NCBI RefSeq assembly: GCF_000711895.1
Contig: NZ_JONO01000027.1
Location: 16,436 to 80,435 of the forward strand
Length of the DNA: 64,000 nucleotides
DNA from: Photorhabdus australis DSM 17609
GTDB lineage: Bacteria > Pseudomonadota > Gammaproteobacteria > Enterobacterales > Enterobacteriaceae
Direction: 5' to 3'
Within the stretch, counting starts at the first letter, position 1. Every line of letters starts with the position of its first letter. The notes below the pieces were generated by a model. That model was not told the origin of the DNA. It ran no database searches and saw only the letters and a list, made by a program, of their open reading frames with translations. Of this stretch, positions 46,910-56,308 are shown piece after piece. The position numbers and the translations under genes are program-made.

Positions 46910-47001
46910 ATGATTGTCCAGTCAAATATGCACAAAGCTAGAAGTAACCTAAGCAATTAGCTGATAAAGCTGCCAGTGGTGAAGTTGTTATCATAACCAA
47001 T
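46910..47001 (+). pseudogene. Broken Phd/YefM-type antitoxin remnant
   Basis: A GAGGG site and ATG start MIVQSNMHKARSNLSN, then a stop at 46958–46960. Shifting back one base continues with LADKAASGEVVIITN. Together this reads like the N-terminal half of a prevent-host-death (Phd) antitoxin, with a frameshift and no conserved C-terminal half. No intact toxin gene follows. It is likely a decayed toxin–antitoxin module at the left edge of the fimbrial island. Confidence 0.6.
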
Positions 47002-47351
47002 ATAAGAACAATATCCGTAAGAACCGGGATATCCCATTTCACCCACAACCTTTTTCCATCGACTAACTGCATAAAGATCAATCAAAACACTTTCGATCAA
47101 GAGATCTCTGTTAATGCGACAGCCCCCCTTTCGAAGAAATTATTAAAATTCAGATAGTAATTTAATAAGGAATAAATACTCACTACACCATAACGTTCAG
47201 GTATTAATGTTGAGTATATTGGAAGCTAATAATTAATTGTTTCAAAAAGGGAACAAACTACTTCTCAATATTTCCCACTCAGAAATAGATATGTTATTCG
47301 ACGGTTTAATCAAAATTCAGAAGTTAATCAGCAAACAAAAATAACTCAAAT

Positions 47352-47397
47352 GACAAGTAAAACGCACCGCGTTAGCGATCTGGTTGTTTAACTTGTC
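47352..47397 (+). repeat. Inverted repeat upstream of the fimbrial operon
   Basis: GACAAGTAAAAC at 47352–47363 and GTTTAACTTGTC at 47386–47397 are inverted copies with one mismatch, 22 bases apart. The second copy ends 51 bases before the first fimbrial start codon. It could be an operator or a leader hairpin. The remaining bases from the ygdQ terminator to here hold only the antitoxin remnant. Confidence 0.55.
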
Positions 47398-47448
47398 GTA
47401 ATGTTGTTTTGGTCAAAATGTATCGAATAGATAAAGGGAATAGATGAA

Positions 47449-48012
47449 ATGAAAAAACAAATTTTGAAGACCTGTGCGATAGCAGCACTGTGTCTAGGGG
47501 GGATGTCGCAGGCTATAGCGGAGGAAGTGAGTGCCGGTACCCTGACGGTGAGTTCTTCAGTGACCGCAGAGACTTGTAAATTTGCAGCAATAGAGCCTGT
47601 TAGTCTCACCGCTTTGGTATCTGATTTTACTGGGAAGGCAGAAGGCACAATCTTAGCTAACACGCAAAAATTCGTCACGATTAAAACGGAGAAATGCCCT
47701 CTGTGGAATTCCGCGAAAAGCGCTAAATTGACAGTTTCTGGCACAGCAGCAGGACCAGGCGGCGCTTACTTTCAGCTTGTTAACAACACTGGTAATGCTG
47801 CAATTTCCGACCATGCGGTTGGCCTGACAATGAATGATAAGCCCGTGCCACGAGGCACTGCAATTAACCTAAAAGATCCCCAATACAGTCCCGGAGTAGC
47901 CGGTGATAATGCCATCACTCTTAAGGTGGGATTGGTTAAGATTGGTACGGCGGCGGTGGTAGGCGCAGCTGACTCCAAAGCAAACCTGACTGTGAAAGTA
48001 GCGTATGACTAA
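47449..48012 (+). CDS. Fimbrial major subunit (chaperone/usher type)
   Basis: Predicted secreted pilin of 187 residues. It has a Sec signal peptide (MKKQILKTCAIAALCLGGMSQAIA, cleavage near 24/25), an N-terminal beta-strand region with alternating hydrophobics (GTLTVSSSVTAETC) for donor-strand exchange, a cysteine pair (C43, C82), and the C-terminal beta strand LTVKVAYD with penultimate tyrosine. Position at the head of the operon suggests it is the major shaft subunit. AGGGAA precedes the ATG. Confidence 0.82.
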   Translation: MKKQILKTCAIAALCLGGMSQAIAEEVSAGTLTVSSSVTAETCKFAAIEPVSLTALVSDFTGKAEGTILANTQKFVTIKTEKCPLWNSAKSAKLTVSGTAAGPGGAYFQLVNNTGNAAISDHAVGLTMNDKPVPRGTAINLKDPQYSPGVAGDNAITLKVGLVKIGTAAVVGAADSKANLTVKVAYD

Positions 48013-48112
48013 TTTAACGCCGATAGGCGTTAGAAACACATAGCCGTGGAATTGGACAGGGAGGCCCAATTCTTACTTACGCAATACCAATCCAGACATT
48101 TCAGGTGAGTCA

Positions 48113-48829
48113 GTGACAAGATTGATGACAGCAATGATAGTGACCGCTCTGTTAGGTTGCCCGGCCATGTCCGTGCAGGCGGAAGGGGTGGGGATCAATA
48201 CTACCCGCATTATCTATCCAGCGGACAGCCGCGCAGCAACCGCCTCAGTGAGCAATACCAGTAAAGAAGCGGTCTATTTAATACAGGCGACAGTCAGTTC
48301 TACTTCTGCGGGAGACAAAACCGCTCCATTTCTGGTGACGCCGCCCCTGTTTCGTATGGAACCAGACAGCCAGAATCAGGTGCGCATCATCAAAACTGGC
48401 CCGTCGTTGCCAACCGATCGGGAATCCCTGTTCTGGTTTACGGCGAAAGCCATTCCGTTAAGCTCTGAATCTGATAAACGCTCCCAGAGGAATGTCTCCG
48501 GCGGAATACAGTTTGCTATAGCCAACACGATTAAGCTGATGTATCGCCCGTCGGAGCTGTCGGTTTCGCCGGAGCAGGGATTTGGTTCACTGCGTTTCAA
48601 ACCGACAGCCGCGGGAATCACGGTCACCAATCCATCACCTTATTACATCACCTTAACCTCCCTAAAGTTGGGTGGACAGGAGGTGATGACGCAGCAGAAA
48701 GAAAACATGGTCTCCCCATTCTCTGACCTCTCTCTATTACTTAAAGGAGGACATTATCCAGCCAAAGTAAGCTGGACAGTGATTAATGACCTCGGCGGAG
48801 AATCCACCTATCAAGGGGAGATACGGTAA
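48113..48829 (+). CDS. Periplasmic fimbrial chaperone 1 (PapD family)
   Basis: PapD-like chaperone of 238 residues with a signal peptide (ending around VQA, residue 23). It retains the two subunit-anchoring basic residues: R32 in NTTRIIYP (PapD R8) and K141 in NTIKLMYRP (PapD K112). The F1–G1 region TPPLFRMEPDSQNQVRII is short (FGS type) and RESLFWFTAKAIP is conserved. The start is GTG with AGGTGA just upstream; ATG 48125 is the alternative. It overlaps the next gene by one base. Confidence 0.9.
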   Translation: MTRLMTAMIVTALLGCPAMSVQAEGVGINTTRIIYPADSRAATASVSNTSKEAVYLIQATVSSTSAGDKTAPFLVTPPLFRMEPDSQNQVRIIKTGPSLPTDRESLFWFTAKAIPLSSESDKRSQRNVSGGIQFAIANTIKLMYRPSELSVSPEQGFGSLRFKPTAAGITVTNPSPYYITLTSLKLGGQEVMTQQKENMVSPFSDLSLLLKGGHYPAKVSWTVINDLGGESTYQGEIR

Positions 48830-49401
48830 TGCGCAAACCGTGTCCCCTTATTAGACGGGCAACACTAGCTTGTTTGCTCTGTATCGCACCGCTGCCCGGG
48901 GAAGCGCGCCCAAACACAGCAGAACTGACATTGGCGCTGACGCTGGAGCAGCCAACCTGTGAGCTTTACATGCAAACATCCCATGTCGAGTTTTCATCCG
49001 TACCACTCACCGAGGTTCGGTATAGCACGCAACATATTGCGGCGGCGGGTAGCAAACCCATTACGTTGGCGTTGTCAGGCTGTGCAGGATCAGCCAGAGC
49101 AGGTCATACTCCGGCGATTAAAATAGTCGGCACCACGCCAGAAGACAACCCGACGTTATTTCGGGATAAAGCTTCCACTGTTGCGGGAAATGTGGGATTT
49201 GGCTTGCGCTATCAATTGCCAGGAAGCGGACTAGGGAACTACCTAAAAAATGGCGACTATGTGAATTTGGCGCTACTAGGTAACGCCGCTAAAGACAGTC
49301 AAATTACCTTCCTAATGGATATGCGGCATCAACCCGGCACGGTTGGGCCGACTCCCGGTGAACTGACCGCGCACATTCAGTTTCAATTTGACTATCACTG
49401 A
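48829..49401 (+). CDS. Fimbrial minor subunit
   Basis: Secreted pilin-like protein of 190 residues. The start overlaps the previous stop (TAATG). A short signal peptide ends near GEA (residue 26), and TAELTLALTLEQPTC provides an N-terminal donor strand. Cysteines C44 and C86 could form the usual pilin disulfide, and the C-terminus AHIQFQFDYH is a pilin-type final strand. Probably a minor or adaptor subunit. Confidence 0.78.
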   Translation: MRKPCPLIRRATLACLLCIAPLPGEARPNTAELTLALTLEQPTCELYMQTSHVEFSSVPLTEVRYSTQHIAAAGSKPITLALSGCAGSARAGHTPAIKIVGTTPEDNPTLFRDKASTVAGNVGFGLRYQLPGSGLGNYLKNGDYVNLALLGNAAKDSQITFLMDMRHQPGTVGPTPGELTAHIQFQFDYH

Positions 49402-49434
49402 GTGTTTCTCAGGTAACAGGTTTTAGGGGGGATT

Positions 49435-50169
49435 GTGGAAACAGGTCGGGTGCGCTCAGTGCGGTACCGGTTGGCACCATTGGTATTCTGGCTAGGGTTA
49501 GGGATGAGCGGTACAGAATCCTGTCAAGCAGCCGGTATCAGCCTGAATAAAACCCGGGTGATATTTACCCAAGGGGAGCGGGCACAAACGCTAACTGTGG
49601 TCAATACTACACCTCAAGCGTGGCTGGTGCAGGTAAGGATAACGGAAGATCAGGAGAAAACTGCACCGGCATTTGTGGTGACACCGCCGCTGTTCAGGCT
49701 GGAGGCTAACAGTCAGAACAGCTTGCGTATTTTGCCAACCTTTAATCACCCCCCCTTTCCAGTGGATCGGGAATCGCTCGGGTATGTACAGATGAACGCT
49801 ATCCCCGCGACTCAACAGGTGACGGGAGAACCTGTTCGGGAACTGGCATCGATGAGCGTGGGGATGCGGATTAAGTTTTTCTGGCGACCGCGTAGCCTAC
49901 CTCTGTTGCCGGAAGAGGCGTATGGACAGCTTCACTTTCAGTCGCAACCTGATGGCATCAAGGCATGCAATCCCACCCCGTATTTCCTATCGCTGGACAG
50001 TCTCTCGCTGGACGGGCAGGTGCTCGATCTGAACCGCTATCCCTCAATGATAGCACCACAGGATTGTGTGACCTATGCCGAGCTGGCGGGTAAAAAATCG
50101 GCGAGCTGGTCGATGATTAACGATTACGGCGGGTCTTCAAAAATATTTACCGTCAGGGTAGCGCGTTAA
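49435..50169 (+). CDS. Periplasmic fimbrial chaperone 2 (PapD family)
   Basis: Second PapD-like chaperone, 244 residues, with a longer N-terminus before the signal (cleavage near CQA, residue 32). The anchoring residues are R41 in NKTRVIF and K147 in RIKFFWRP. TPPLFRLEANSQNSLRIL indicates a short F1–G1 loop, and two cysteines in the second domain (IKACNPTPY and PQDCVTY) could pair. GTG start with AGGGGGG upstream. Confidence 0.88.
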   Translation: METGRVRSVRYRLAPLVFWLGLGMSGTESCQAAGISLNKTRVIFTQGERAQTLTVVNTTPQAWLVQVRITEDQEKTAPAFVVTPPLFRLEANSQNSLRILPTFNHPPFPVDRESLGYVQMNAIPATQQVTGEPVRELASMSVGMRIKFFWRPRSLPLLPEEAYGQLHFQSQPDGIKACNPTPYFLSLDSLSLDGQVLDLNRYPSMIAPQDCVTYAELAGKKSASWSMINDYGGSSKIFTVRVAR

Positions 50170-50208
50170 ACCCGCCCTTGTTTTCTACTTTTTCTATGGA
50201 GTTGGAGA

Positions 50209-51000
50209 ATGAAAAAAGTCAGTAACTGGCATGGAAGGACACACCGAGGGGTAATGCTTTATTCCCTCGGTTTCGCCCTACTGCTAGGGAATATATTCAA
50301 GGTGCAGGCGGTTGATAATCAAGGGCTATCGTTCTCCCCGATGCAGTTGTCTTATATGGCTAAAGATAGCCCGGGAGGCGTGACACTCAGCATGACTAAT
50401 CACACGGCACAGAACTATCTGGTACAAGGATTTGTCAGCCCGATGGACCCCGATACTGGTCGCTTTGACACCCAAGCCGAGCAAGTTACCCCTTTTATCG
50501 TTCTGCCACCATTAAAACGACTCGAGGCTGAAGAGAAATTTTCGTTCCGTATTCGCCAGCTTGGAGAGCAATTACCGCCGGATCGGGAATCGGCCTTTGT
50601 AGTTTCTTTGCGAGCTATCCCGGGAGTTGCCGTACCGGATACCGCGGAGGCACCAGCATTAAGTCACCGGACAGACAAAGCGTCGCAGGTGCAGGTCGCT
50701 TTGCAGATGAATATCCGACTGTTTTATCGTCCTCAAGGCGTGCCCGACCGAGATAACGCCACGGTGGCTAAGCAGGTGAAATTTTCCCTTCAGGGGACGC
50801 AGTTACGGGTAGAAAATCCTACGCCCTATTTTCTGACCTTTTCTGCCCTGAAAGTAGGTACTCAACAAGCAGATGATCACATACGTCAGGCGATGGTGCC
50901 ACCGAAAGGTATACAAACCTATTCATTTACCACCGGAGTGCTGGGGCCACTGGTCTGGCGTTTTCCCGGCGACAGTCAGGATCGCTATGTTCCGTTATGA
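50209..51000 (+). CDS. Periplasmic fimbrial chaperone 3, divergent
   Basis: Third chaperone-like protein, 263 residues, with a signal peptide (hydrophobic 15–30, cleavage near VQA). Domain pattern LPPLKRLEAEEKFSFRI, PPDRESAFVVSLRAIP and PTPYFLTFSALKVG is PapD-like. However the two key basic residues are changed: the PapD R8 position is Q46 (PMQLSYM) and the K112 position is R170 (NIRLFYRP). It may serve a special subunit such as the tip adhesin or have a different anchoring mode. Confidence 0.82.
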   Translation: MKKVSNWHGRTHRGVMLYSLGFALLLGNIFKVQAVDNQGLSFSPMQLSYMAKDSPGGVTLSMTNHTAQNYLVQGFVSPMDPDTGRFDTQAEQVTPFIVLPPLKRLEAEEKFSFRIRQLGEQLPPDRESAFVVSLRAIPGVAVPDTAEAPALSHRTDKASQVQVALQMNIRLFYRPQGVPDRDNATVAKQVKFSLQGTQLRVENPTPYFLTFSALKVGTQQADDHIRQAMVPPKGIQTYSFTTGVLGPLVWRFPGDSQDRYVPL

Positions 51001-51081
51001 CTCGTCTTCATCTGTGATAGTGACCGGCAAAGTGGCCTCAAGATTAACCGCATAGACTTAAGTTAGAAGCAGAAATGAGCT

Positions 51082-53721
51082 ATGACAATAAACATTTTAT
51101 TTTCGTCTGCGCGGCTGGCGGGCAGTCAACGTGCGTCCGGTCGGTCAGGCAACCGGCTCCGACCTATATATGTAAGTCTGCTATGCTCACTGGCGGCAAC
51201 AACTTTATCCGTCTCCGCGCGGGAATACTTTAATCCCGCCTTCCTGATGGGGGCAACGGGGGAACAGGAGCATATCGATCTCTCGGCGTATGAAAACTCG
51301 GGCTATGTCGCACCGGGGCACTATCTGGTAGATGTCTACATGAACCAAAATAAGGTGGATAACCGCGAGATTGAATTTAGATTGGTGAATAACCATCTGC
51401 AACCGGTATTAACGGTTGCACAGCTCGAAGAGTATGGGGTCAATATTCGCGGGTTGCCAGCTTTTCAAGGAAAAGCGAGCGACAGCCCCATCACGGATCT
51501 GACGAAACAGATCCCACATGCCCGCGCGATACTGGATTTCGCCCGTTTGCGTTTGGATCTGAGTATCCCTCAAGCGGCTATGCAGCCCCTCCATTCTGGG
51601 AGGGTCGATCCGTCACTGTGGGATAATGGGATTCCAGCTTTTTTAATGAACTACACCGTTAATGGTTCGCAAGGGCGTTATGACGGTCAGGAAACCGGCG
51701 GCGGATCACGCTCCCGTAACCTGTTTGCCTCTTTTCGTAATAGGTTGAATCTGGGAGCGTGGCGTCTGCGTAGCACGCAAACTTACAGTTATAATCGCCA
51801 GCGCAATGGAGGGGCCGCCGGTTTTTCCCCCTCTACGCAGACTCAATGGCAGGTGAGTAATACCTATTTGCAACGTAATGTGCAGTCACTGCTCAGTGAG
51901 TTTACAGCCGGTGAAATCTATACCAGCGGGGATATTTTTGACAGCATCCCGTTGCGTGGCATGAAGTTGGTTTCTGAAGAGGCTATGTTGCCTGACAGTC
52001 AGCGCGGTTTTGCCCCAGAGATAACCGGTGTGGCGAGCTCTAATGCGCAAGTGACCGTATCTCAGAATGGTTATACCGTGTATCAAACCACGGTGGCGCC
52101 GGGACCGTTTCGTTTCACCAATTTGTACACCACCGGAGACTCTGGCGGCCTGACGGTCACGATCAAAGAGGAAGATGGCAGTACTCGTGTTTCTACCTTT
52201 GCTTCTTCGTCTGTCCCGATGATGCAGCGTCCCGGCAACATTAAATATGAGTTAACAGCCGGTCAATACCGAGGGGGCAACCTCACTGATGGCAGCCGTT
52301 CCCCGGCATTTGCTCTGGGCACCTTGGTCTATGGTTTGCCACACAATATCACCTTGTACGGCGGAGGATTGGTCGCAGGCAACTACCAGTCGAGTGTATT
52401 CGGCTCGGGCGTGTCACTGGGGGCATTTGGCGCACTGTCTGCGGATATGACGTTTGCCCGTACCCAGTTGCAAGGGGCTAAGGGGCAAGAAAATAACCGG
52501 CAACAGGGCCAAGCTTACCGGGTGAAATATGCCAAGAACTTGATCAGTACCGGTACCAGCATTGATCTGGTAGCCTATCGCTATTCCACTCCGCACTACT
52601 ACAGTTTCAATGATGTTAACAGCATGGGGTACAGCCTGAATGAATGTCAGATACCGTGGGTGCTTGACCGACGTCAAAGCACTTGGCAGGTGAACCTGCA
52701 TCAAACACTAGGACGTTGGGGCAGTCTTTACGTCACCGGGACGCGCAACGATTATTGGAATGGCCGTACCGACAACAATCTGAATTTGGGTTATAACGCG
52801 ATGCTGATGGGGATCAGCTATAACCTGAGTTATAACATTTATCGCATGCAAGGGGCCGACAACTGGTCGGAGAATCGTCAGGTGTCATTCAATATGCAGG
52901 TTCCGCTCAGTCTCTTTGGATCATCGTCTGCACTACGGGGCGTTTATACTCGCTATACGGTCTCGCGTGACTCGCAAGGACGCATCGCTCAACAGACAGG
53001 GATCAGTGGCATATTATGGAATAACCGTCTGAATTATAACCTCCAGCAAGGTTGGGGGAACAGCGGCCTGCAAAACAGCCGGGCTTTGTCTCTGAGTTAT
53101 CAGGGCAGTCAGGGAAACGTTAATCTGGGCTACAATGACAGCGCAAATAGCTATCATTTCACCTACGGGGCTTCCGGTGCCCTTCTAATTCATCCTTACG
53201 GTATGACGCTATCACGTTCACTGGGTGATGAAGCGGTGTTGGTCCGCGCACCTGGGGCGAAAGGGGTGACGGTCGGTGACGGCAACGTGCAGACTGACTG
53301 GCGGGGCTACTCCGTATTGCCGGGCGGATCGGTCTACCAAAAAAACACGATCAATCTGGATCCGTCTACCCTGCCGGAAGGGATCGATATTGACCAAACC
53401 AGCAAGAATGTTTATCCAACCAGAGGAGCCGTGGTGCTAGCCAATTATCAAGTTCGCTCAGGCCGCCAGTTACTGTTGACGTTGATACATCACGGCAAAC
53501 CCGTGCCCTTTGGCGCTATTGCGACGCTGGAAGAGGATGCCACCCAGGCCAGCAGCGGCATTGTGGGCGATAACGGTCGGGTTTATCTGAGCGGCATGCC
53601 CCCTGCCGGTCAAGTGAAAGTTAAATGGGGAAACGGGGCAACGCAACAATGCACCACCCGTTATCAGGTGCCGTCCGATACACCCGGACAACTGATACAA
53701 GCTGATGCAGTGTGCCTGTAA
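51082..53721 (+). CDS. Outer-membrane fimbrial usher
   Basis: Outer-membrane beta-barrel usher, 879 residues, through which chaperone–subunit complexes are assembled and secreted. After a signal peptide (ending near SVSA, residue 46) come the N-terminal domain (FNPAFL, GHYLVDVYMNQN), the 24-strand pore with an inserted plug domain (around 300–400, EITGVASSNAQVTVSQNGYTVYQ split region), and C-terminal domains that end with a cysteine pair (QQCTTRYQ and DAVCL). It is the only usher in the cluster. Confidence 0.92.
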   Translation: MTINILFSSARLAGSQRASGRSGNRLRPIYVSLLCSLAATTLSVSAREYFNPAFLMGATGEQEHIDLSAYENSGYVAPGHYLVDVYMNQNKVDNREIEFRLVNNHLQPVLTVAQLEEYGVNIRGLPAFQGKASDSPITDLTKQIPHARAILDFARLRLDLSIPQAAMQPLHSGRVDPSLWDNGIPAFLMNYTVNGSQGRYDGQETGGGSRSRNLFASFRNRLNLGAWRLRSTQTYSYNRQRNGGAAGFSPSTQTQWQVSNTYLQRNVQSLLSEFTAGEIYTSGDIFDSIPLRGMKLVSEEAMLPDSQRGFAPEITGVASSNAQVTVSQNGYTVYQTTVAPGPFRFTNLYTTGDSGGLTVTIKEEDGSTRVSTFASSSVPMMQRPGNIKYELTAGQYRGGNLTDGSRSPAFALGTLVYGLPHNITLYGGGLVAGNYQSSVFGSGVSLGAFGALSADMTFARTQLQGAKGQENNRQQGQAYRVKYAKNLISTGTSIDLVAYRYSTPHYYSFNDVNSMGYSLNECQIPWVLDRRQSTWQVNLHQTLGRWGSLYVTGTRNDYWNGRTDNNLNLGYNAMLMGISYNLSYNIYRMQGADNWSENRQVSFNMQVPLSLFGSSSALRGVYTRYTVSRDSQGRIAQQTGISGILWNNRLNYNLQQGWGNSGLQNSRALSLSYQGSQGNVNLGYNDSANSYHFTYGASGALLIHPYGMTLSRSLGDEAVLVRAPGAKGVTVGDGNVQTDWRGYSVLPGGSVYQKNTINLDPSTLPEGIDIDQTSKNVYPTRGAVVLANYQVRSGRQLLLTLIHHGKPVPFGAIATLEEDATQASSGIVGDNGRVYLSGMPPAGQVKVKWGNGATQQCTTRYQVPSDTPGQLIQADAVCL

Positions 53722-53782
53722 GTGTTACCTTCATGTGGGCAGCCTGACCGGTGTGCCCGATGAACAATTTGGAGAGAGAAGA

Positions 53783-54937
53783 ATGTTAAAAACTGAACGT
53801 TTGTGGGGTAGAAATGTAGCAAATCCCGTCTCAACCCTCATGGGCCTGGGGGGATCACTGCTCTTTTTATTGGCCGCTTTGCCACTCCAGGCAGCAGAGA
53901 CTTATCAGGACTGTGAGATTGAATTGGTGCAGATGGTTCGCAATATCACCGGCTATGCAATGGTACCAAACAACAAAGATAAGCGTGATTACTCACGTGA
54001 TGAGATAGTCGGTTATATCACCAGTGGCCCTCTCGACTGGTCAACAACCTGTCGCGTTCCTGCTGGAACGCAGTTTATGGCCTACACAGTGAAGTCTGGA
54101 ACGAGCCCATTAATCTCTTCGTCGTCACCGAGTAGCGTCAGGGTAGGACGGTCCGGCGACTTTATGGTTGATATCGGGCAATCTTCACTCTCTTGCCAGA
54201 CACACGGTTCATCCGGTACGTATCGCTCAGCCAATCTGACAGGAGGGAATGTCGACATTAACATTCCCTGCATTCCCGATGCCAACGGCCTGGTTGATGT
54301 CAGTGTCCGCACCGTGACAGGAGCAATTTACCCAGACAGTAACGGCAATTTCAATGCGAAGGCAGGAGGCAGTTCCCTGTCAGTTGGTACGGTCGGCTGG
54401 ACTTCTGCAGCCATATTGGGTTCTAACGGTATGCTGAAACCACTGTGGACCACGGTTATTCTTTCACCGGTCAAAAAGCCATCCACCTGTGCGGTTGTCC
54501 TGACACCCTCATCGGTGGATTGGGGAACGGTGAAAAGAATCGGTAAACAGGCGGGAGACCCACTGGCGTCGGCCAGACAAATAGGGATAAACAGCACATG
54601 TTCCGGTGATGACAATGCATTCCTGCATTCACGCCTGCTCTACCGAATCGATGGGCCACTTGTGCCGGGGAAATCGAATGCATTAGCTTCCTCAATAGAA
54701 GATATCGCCTTCGCGTTCACCGATTCAGCCAACAAACCCATATCTCTCGGTACTGGGCACAGAGGCGAAGGAGAGAACGCAAGATACGTTAAGTGGGGGG
54801 ACGATAGCTATACCGCATCAACACAACTGTCTGTTGTACCGATTTTAATGAAGACTGACGGAGCCGGAGGGCGAGCCAGTGCCGTTGCTGTCATCTCAGT
54901 GTGGTCAGATGTTAATTTCGTCGAACCCTCTGCTTAG
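53783..54937 (+). CDS. Fimbrial tip adhesin-like protein
   Basis: Predicted secreted protein of 384 residues, last gene of the fimbrial operon. ATG 53783 has GGAGAGAG at the right distance and is followed by a signal peptide ending in LQAAETYQDC; the frame also runs back into the usher gene but lacks a signal there. The N-terminal half (about 40–260) would be a receptor-binding domain with several cysteines; the C-terminal half, from PSTCAVVLTPSSVDWGTVKR, resembles a pilin domain. No family could be named from sequence alone. Confidence 0.72.
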   Translation: MLKTERLWGRNVANPVSTLMGLGGSLLFLLAALPLQAAETYQDCEIELVQMVRNITGYAMVPNNKDKRDYSRDEIVGYITSGPLDWSTTCRVPAGTQFMAYTVKSGTSPLISSSSPSSVRVGRSGDFMVDIGQSSLSCQTHGSSGTYRSANLTGGNVDINIPCIPDANGLVDVSVRTVTGAIYPDSNGNFNAKAGGSSLSVGTVGWTSAAILGSNGMLKPLWTTVILSPVKKPSTCAVVLTPSSVDWGTVKRIGKQAGDPLASARQIGINSTCSGDDNAFLHSRLLYRIDGPLVPGKSNALASSIEDIAFAFTDSANKPISLGTGHRGEGENARYVKWGDDSYTASTQLSVVPILMKTDGAGGRASAVAVISVWSDVNFVEPSA

Positions 54938-55207
54938 GCCGGGTAATTTGTCGGAATGGTTTAGCAAAAACCGCCGTAAACCCTAGCCCAATGCGGGGAA
55001 GTTCTGTCGCATTAAGTGCGGTTTGGATAATATTGCATTTTTTATTGCTTGAACTGAATGGTAGAGGATATCTAGGAAAGCGTATAAGCACATGCATATA
55101 TTATGAAGGCTACATCCATTCAAATAATACTGAACCAGGGGATAGATTTACAACTCATTACAAGCTTATCGACTATCCCCTAATACTATGCATTAACGCA
55201 TAAGAAT

Positions 55208-56134
55208 TCAGATCATCTTCTTAGCTGCCTGTAAGTAAAGCATCTCCAGCGCAACAGTCGCACCTGCCAAAGCAGTAATCTCAGACTGATCATAAGCTGG
55301 AGCTACTTCTACCACATCCATACCGACAATATTCAGTGGCTGCAAACCACGCAGTAACTTCAATGCCCGATCTGTTGTCAACCCACCAATTACTGGTGTA
55401 CCCGTACCTGGTGCAAAAGCGGGATCAATACAATCGATATCGAAAGTCAGATAAACCGGCATATCGCCAACCGTCTCTTTTATCTGAGCAATCAAATCAT
55501 CCACACTACGGTCATTAACCTGAGCAGCATCCAACACGGTGAAACCATCGTCCTGACCATGTTCAGTACGGATACCAATCTGTACTGAATGATGTGGATC
55601 GATCAATCCTTCGTTTGGAGCATGGTAGAACATAGTACCATGGTCAAATTTGCTGCCGTTTGGATAGGTATCAGAATGAGCATCAAAATGGACCAGAGCC
55701 ATTTTGCCAAAATATTTAGCATGAGCGCGTAAAAGAGGCAAAGTAATGAAATGATCACCACCAAAAGAAAGCATGCGCTTACCGGAAGCCAGTAGTCTTT
55801 CCGCATGGTCCTGTAACTTGTCACTCATATTTTGAGCATCACCAAAATCAAAGACCAAATCACCACAATCCACAACGTTTAAATGATTGCGTAATTTAAA
55901 ATCCCAAGGCCAGCGACGGCTTTCCCATGCCAAATTAGTCGAAACCTGGCGAATAGCCGCAGGCCCATGGCGACTGCCTGAACGACCCGATGTTGCCATA
56001 TCAAATGGCACTCCGGTAATTACCCACTCTGCATCGCCAGAATATGGCTGGAAATTCAGCGGAAAGCGCAGGAAACCAAAGGCGTTAGAAACCAGAGAGT
56101 TATCTTGTTGGTTGCCCAAGGTACTTATTGTCAT
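55208..56134 (-). CDS. speB: Agmatinase
   Basis: Mn-dependent ureohydrolase that splits agmatine into putrescine and urea. The 308 residues (E. coli 306) keep all metal ligands: H128 (GGDH), D151, H153 and D155 (HFDAHSD), and D232 and D234 (DIDCID). It lies downstream of speA on the same strand, about 175 bases away, so the two steps from arginine to putrescine are adjacent. Confidence 0.97.
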   Translation of the reverse strand: MTISTLGNQQDNSLVSNAFGFLRFPLNFQPYSGDAEWVITGVPFDMATSGRSGSRHGPAAIRQVSTNLAWESRRWPWDFKLRNHLNVVDCGDLVFDFGDAQNMSDKLQDHAERLLASGKRMLSFGGDHFITLPLLRAHAKYFGKMALVHFDAHSDTYPNGSKFDHGTMFYHAPNEGLIDPHHSVQIGIRTEHGQDDGFTVLDAAQVNDRSVDDLIAQIKETVGDMPVYLTFDIDCIDPAFAPGTGTPVIGGLTTDRALKLLRGLQPLNIVGMDVVEVAPAYDQSEITALAGATVALEMLYLQAAKKMI

Positions 56135-56308
56135 GAGATATATCCTCAGAAGTTTCCTGACAGGATAATGCCATTTAATTCCAGAATACCCAATGCTATT
56201 ACGAAATGGGGTATCTCTGAGATAATCCCATTTCTATTCTATGCATTCCTGAATCTGGTTTTTAAATAACGTTATCTGTATACAGGAGGCTTAATTAACA
56301 CCAGAAGA

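Noticed and set aside
46958..47140. Reverse-strand frame reading IESVLIDLYAVSRWKKVVGE
   Set aside because: About 60 codons, no start site, no family recognised; may be a transposase or phage scrap but cannot be supported.
47050..47448. Invertible phase-switch promoter for the fimbrial operon
   Set aside because: Only a 12-bp inverted repeat 22 bases apart is present and no recombinase gene is nearby; too short for a known fimbrial switch.
53705..53782. Longer N-terminus for the adhesin gene
   Set aside because: Overlaps the usher end, lacks a signal peptide at its start; ATG 53783 has GGAGAGAG and a signal.
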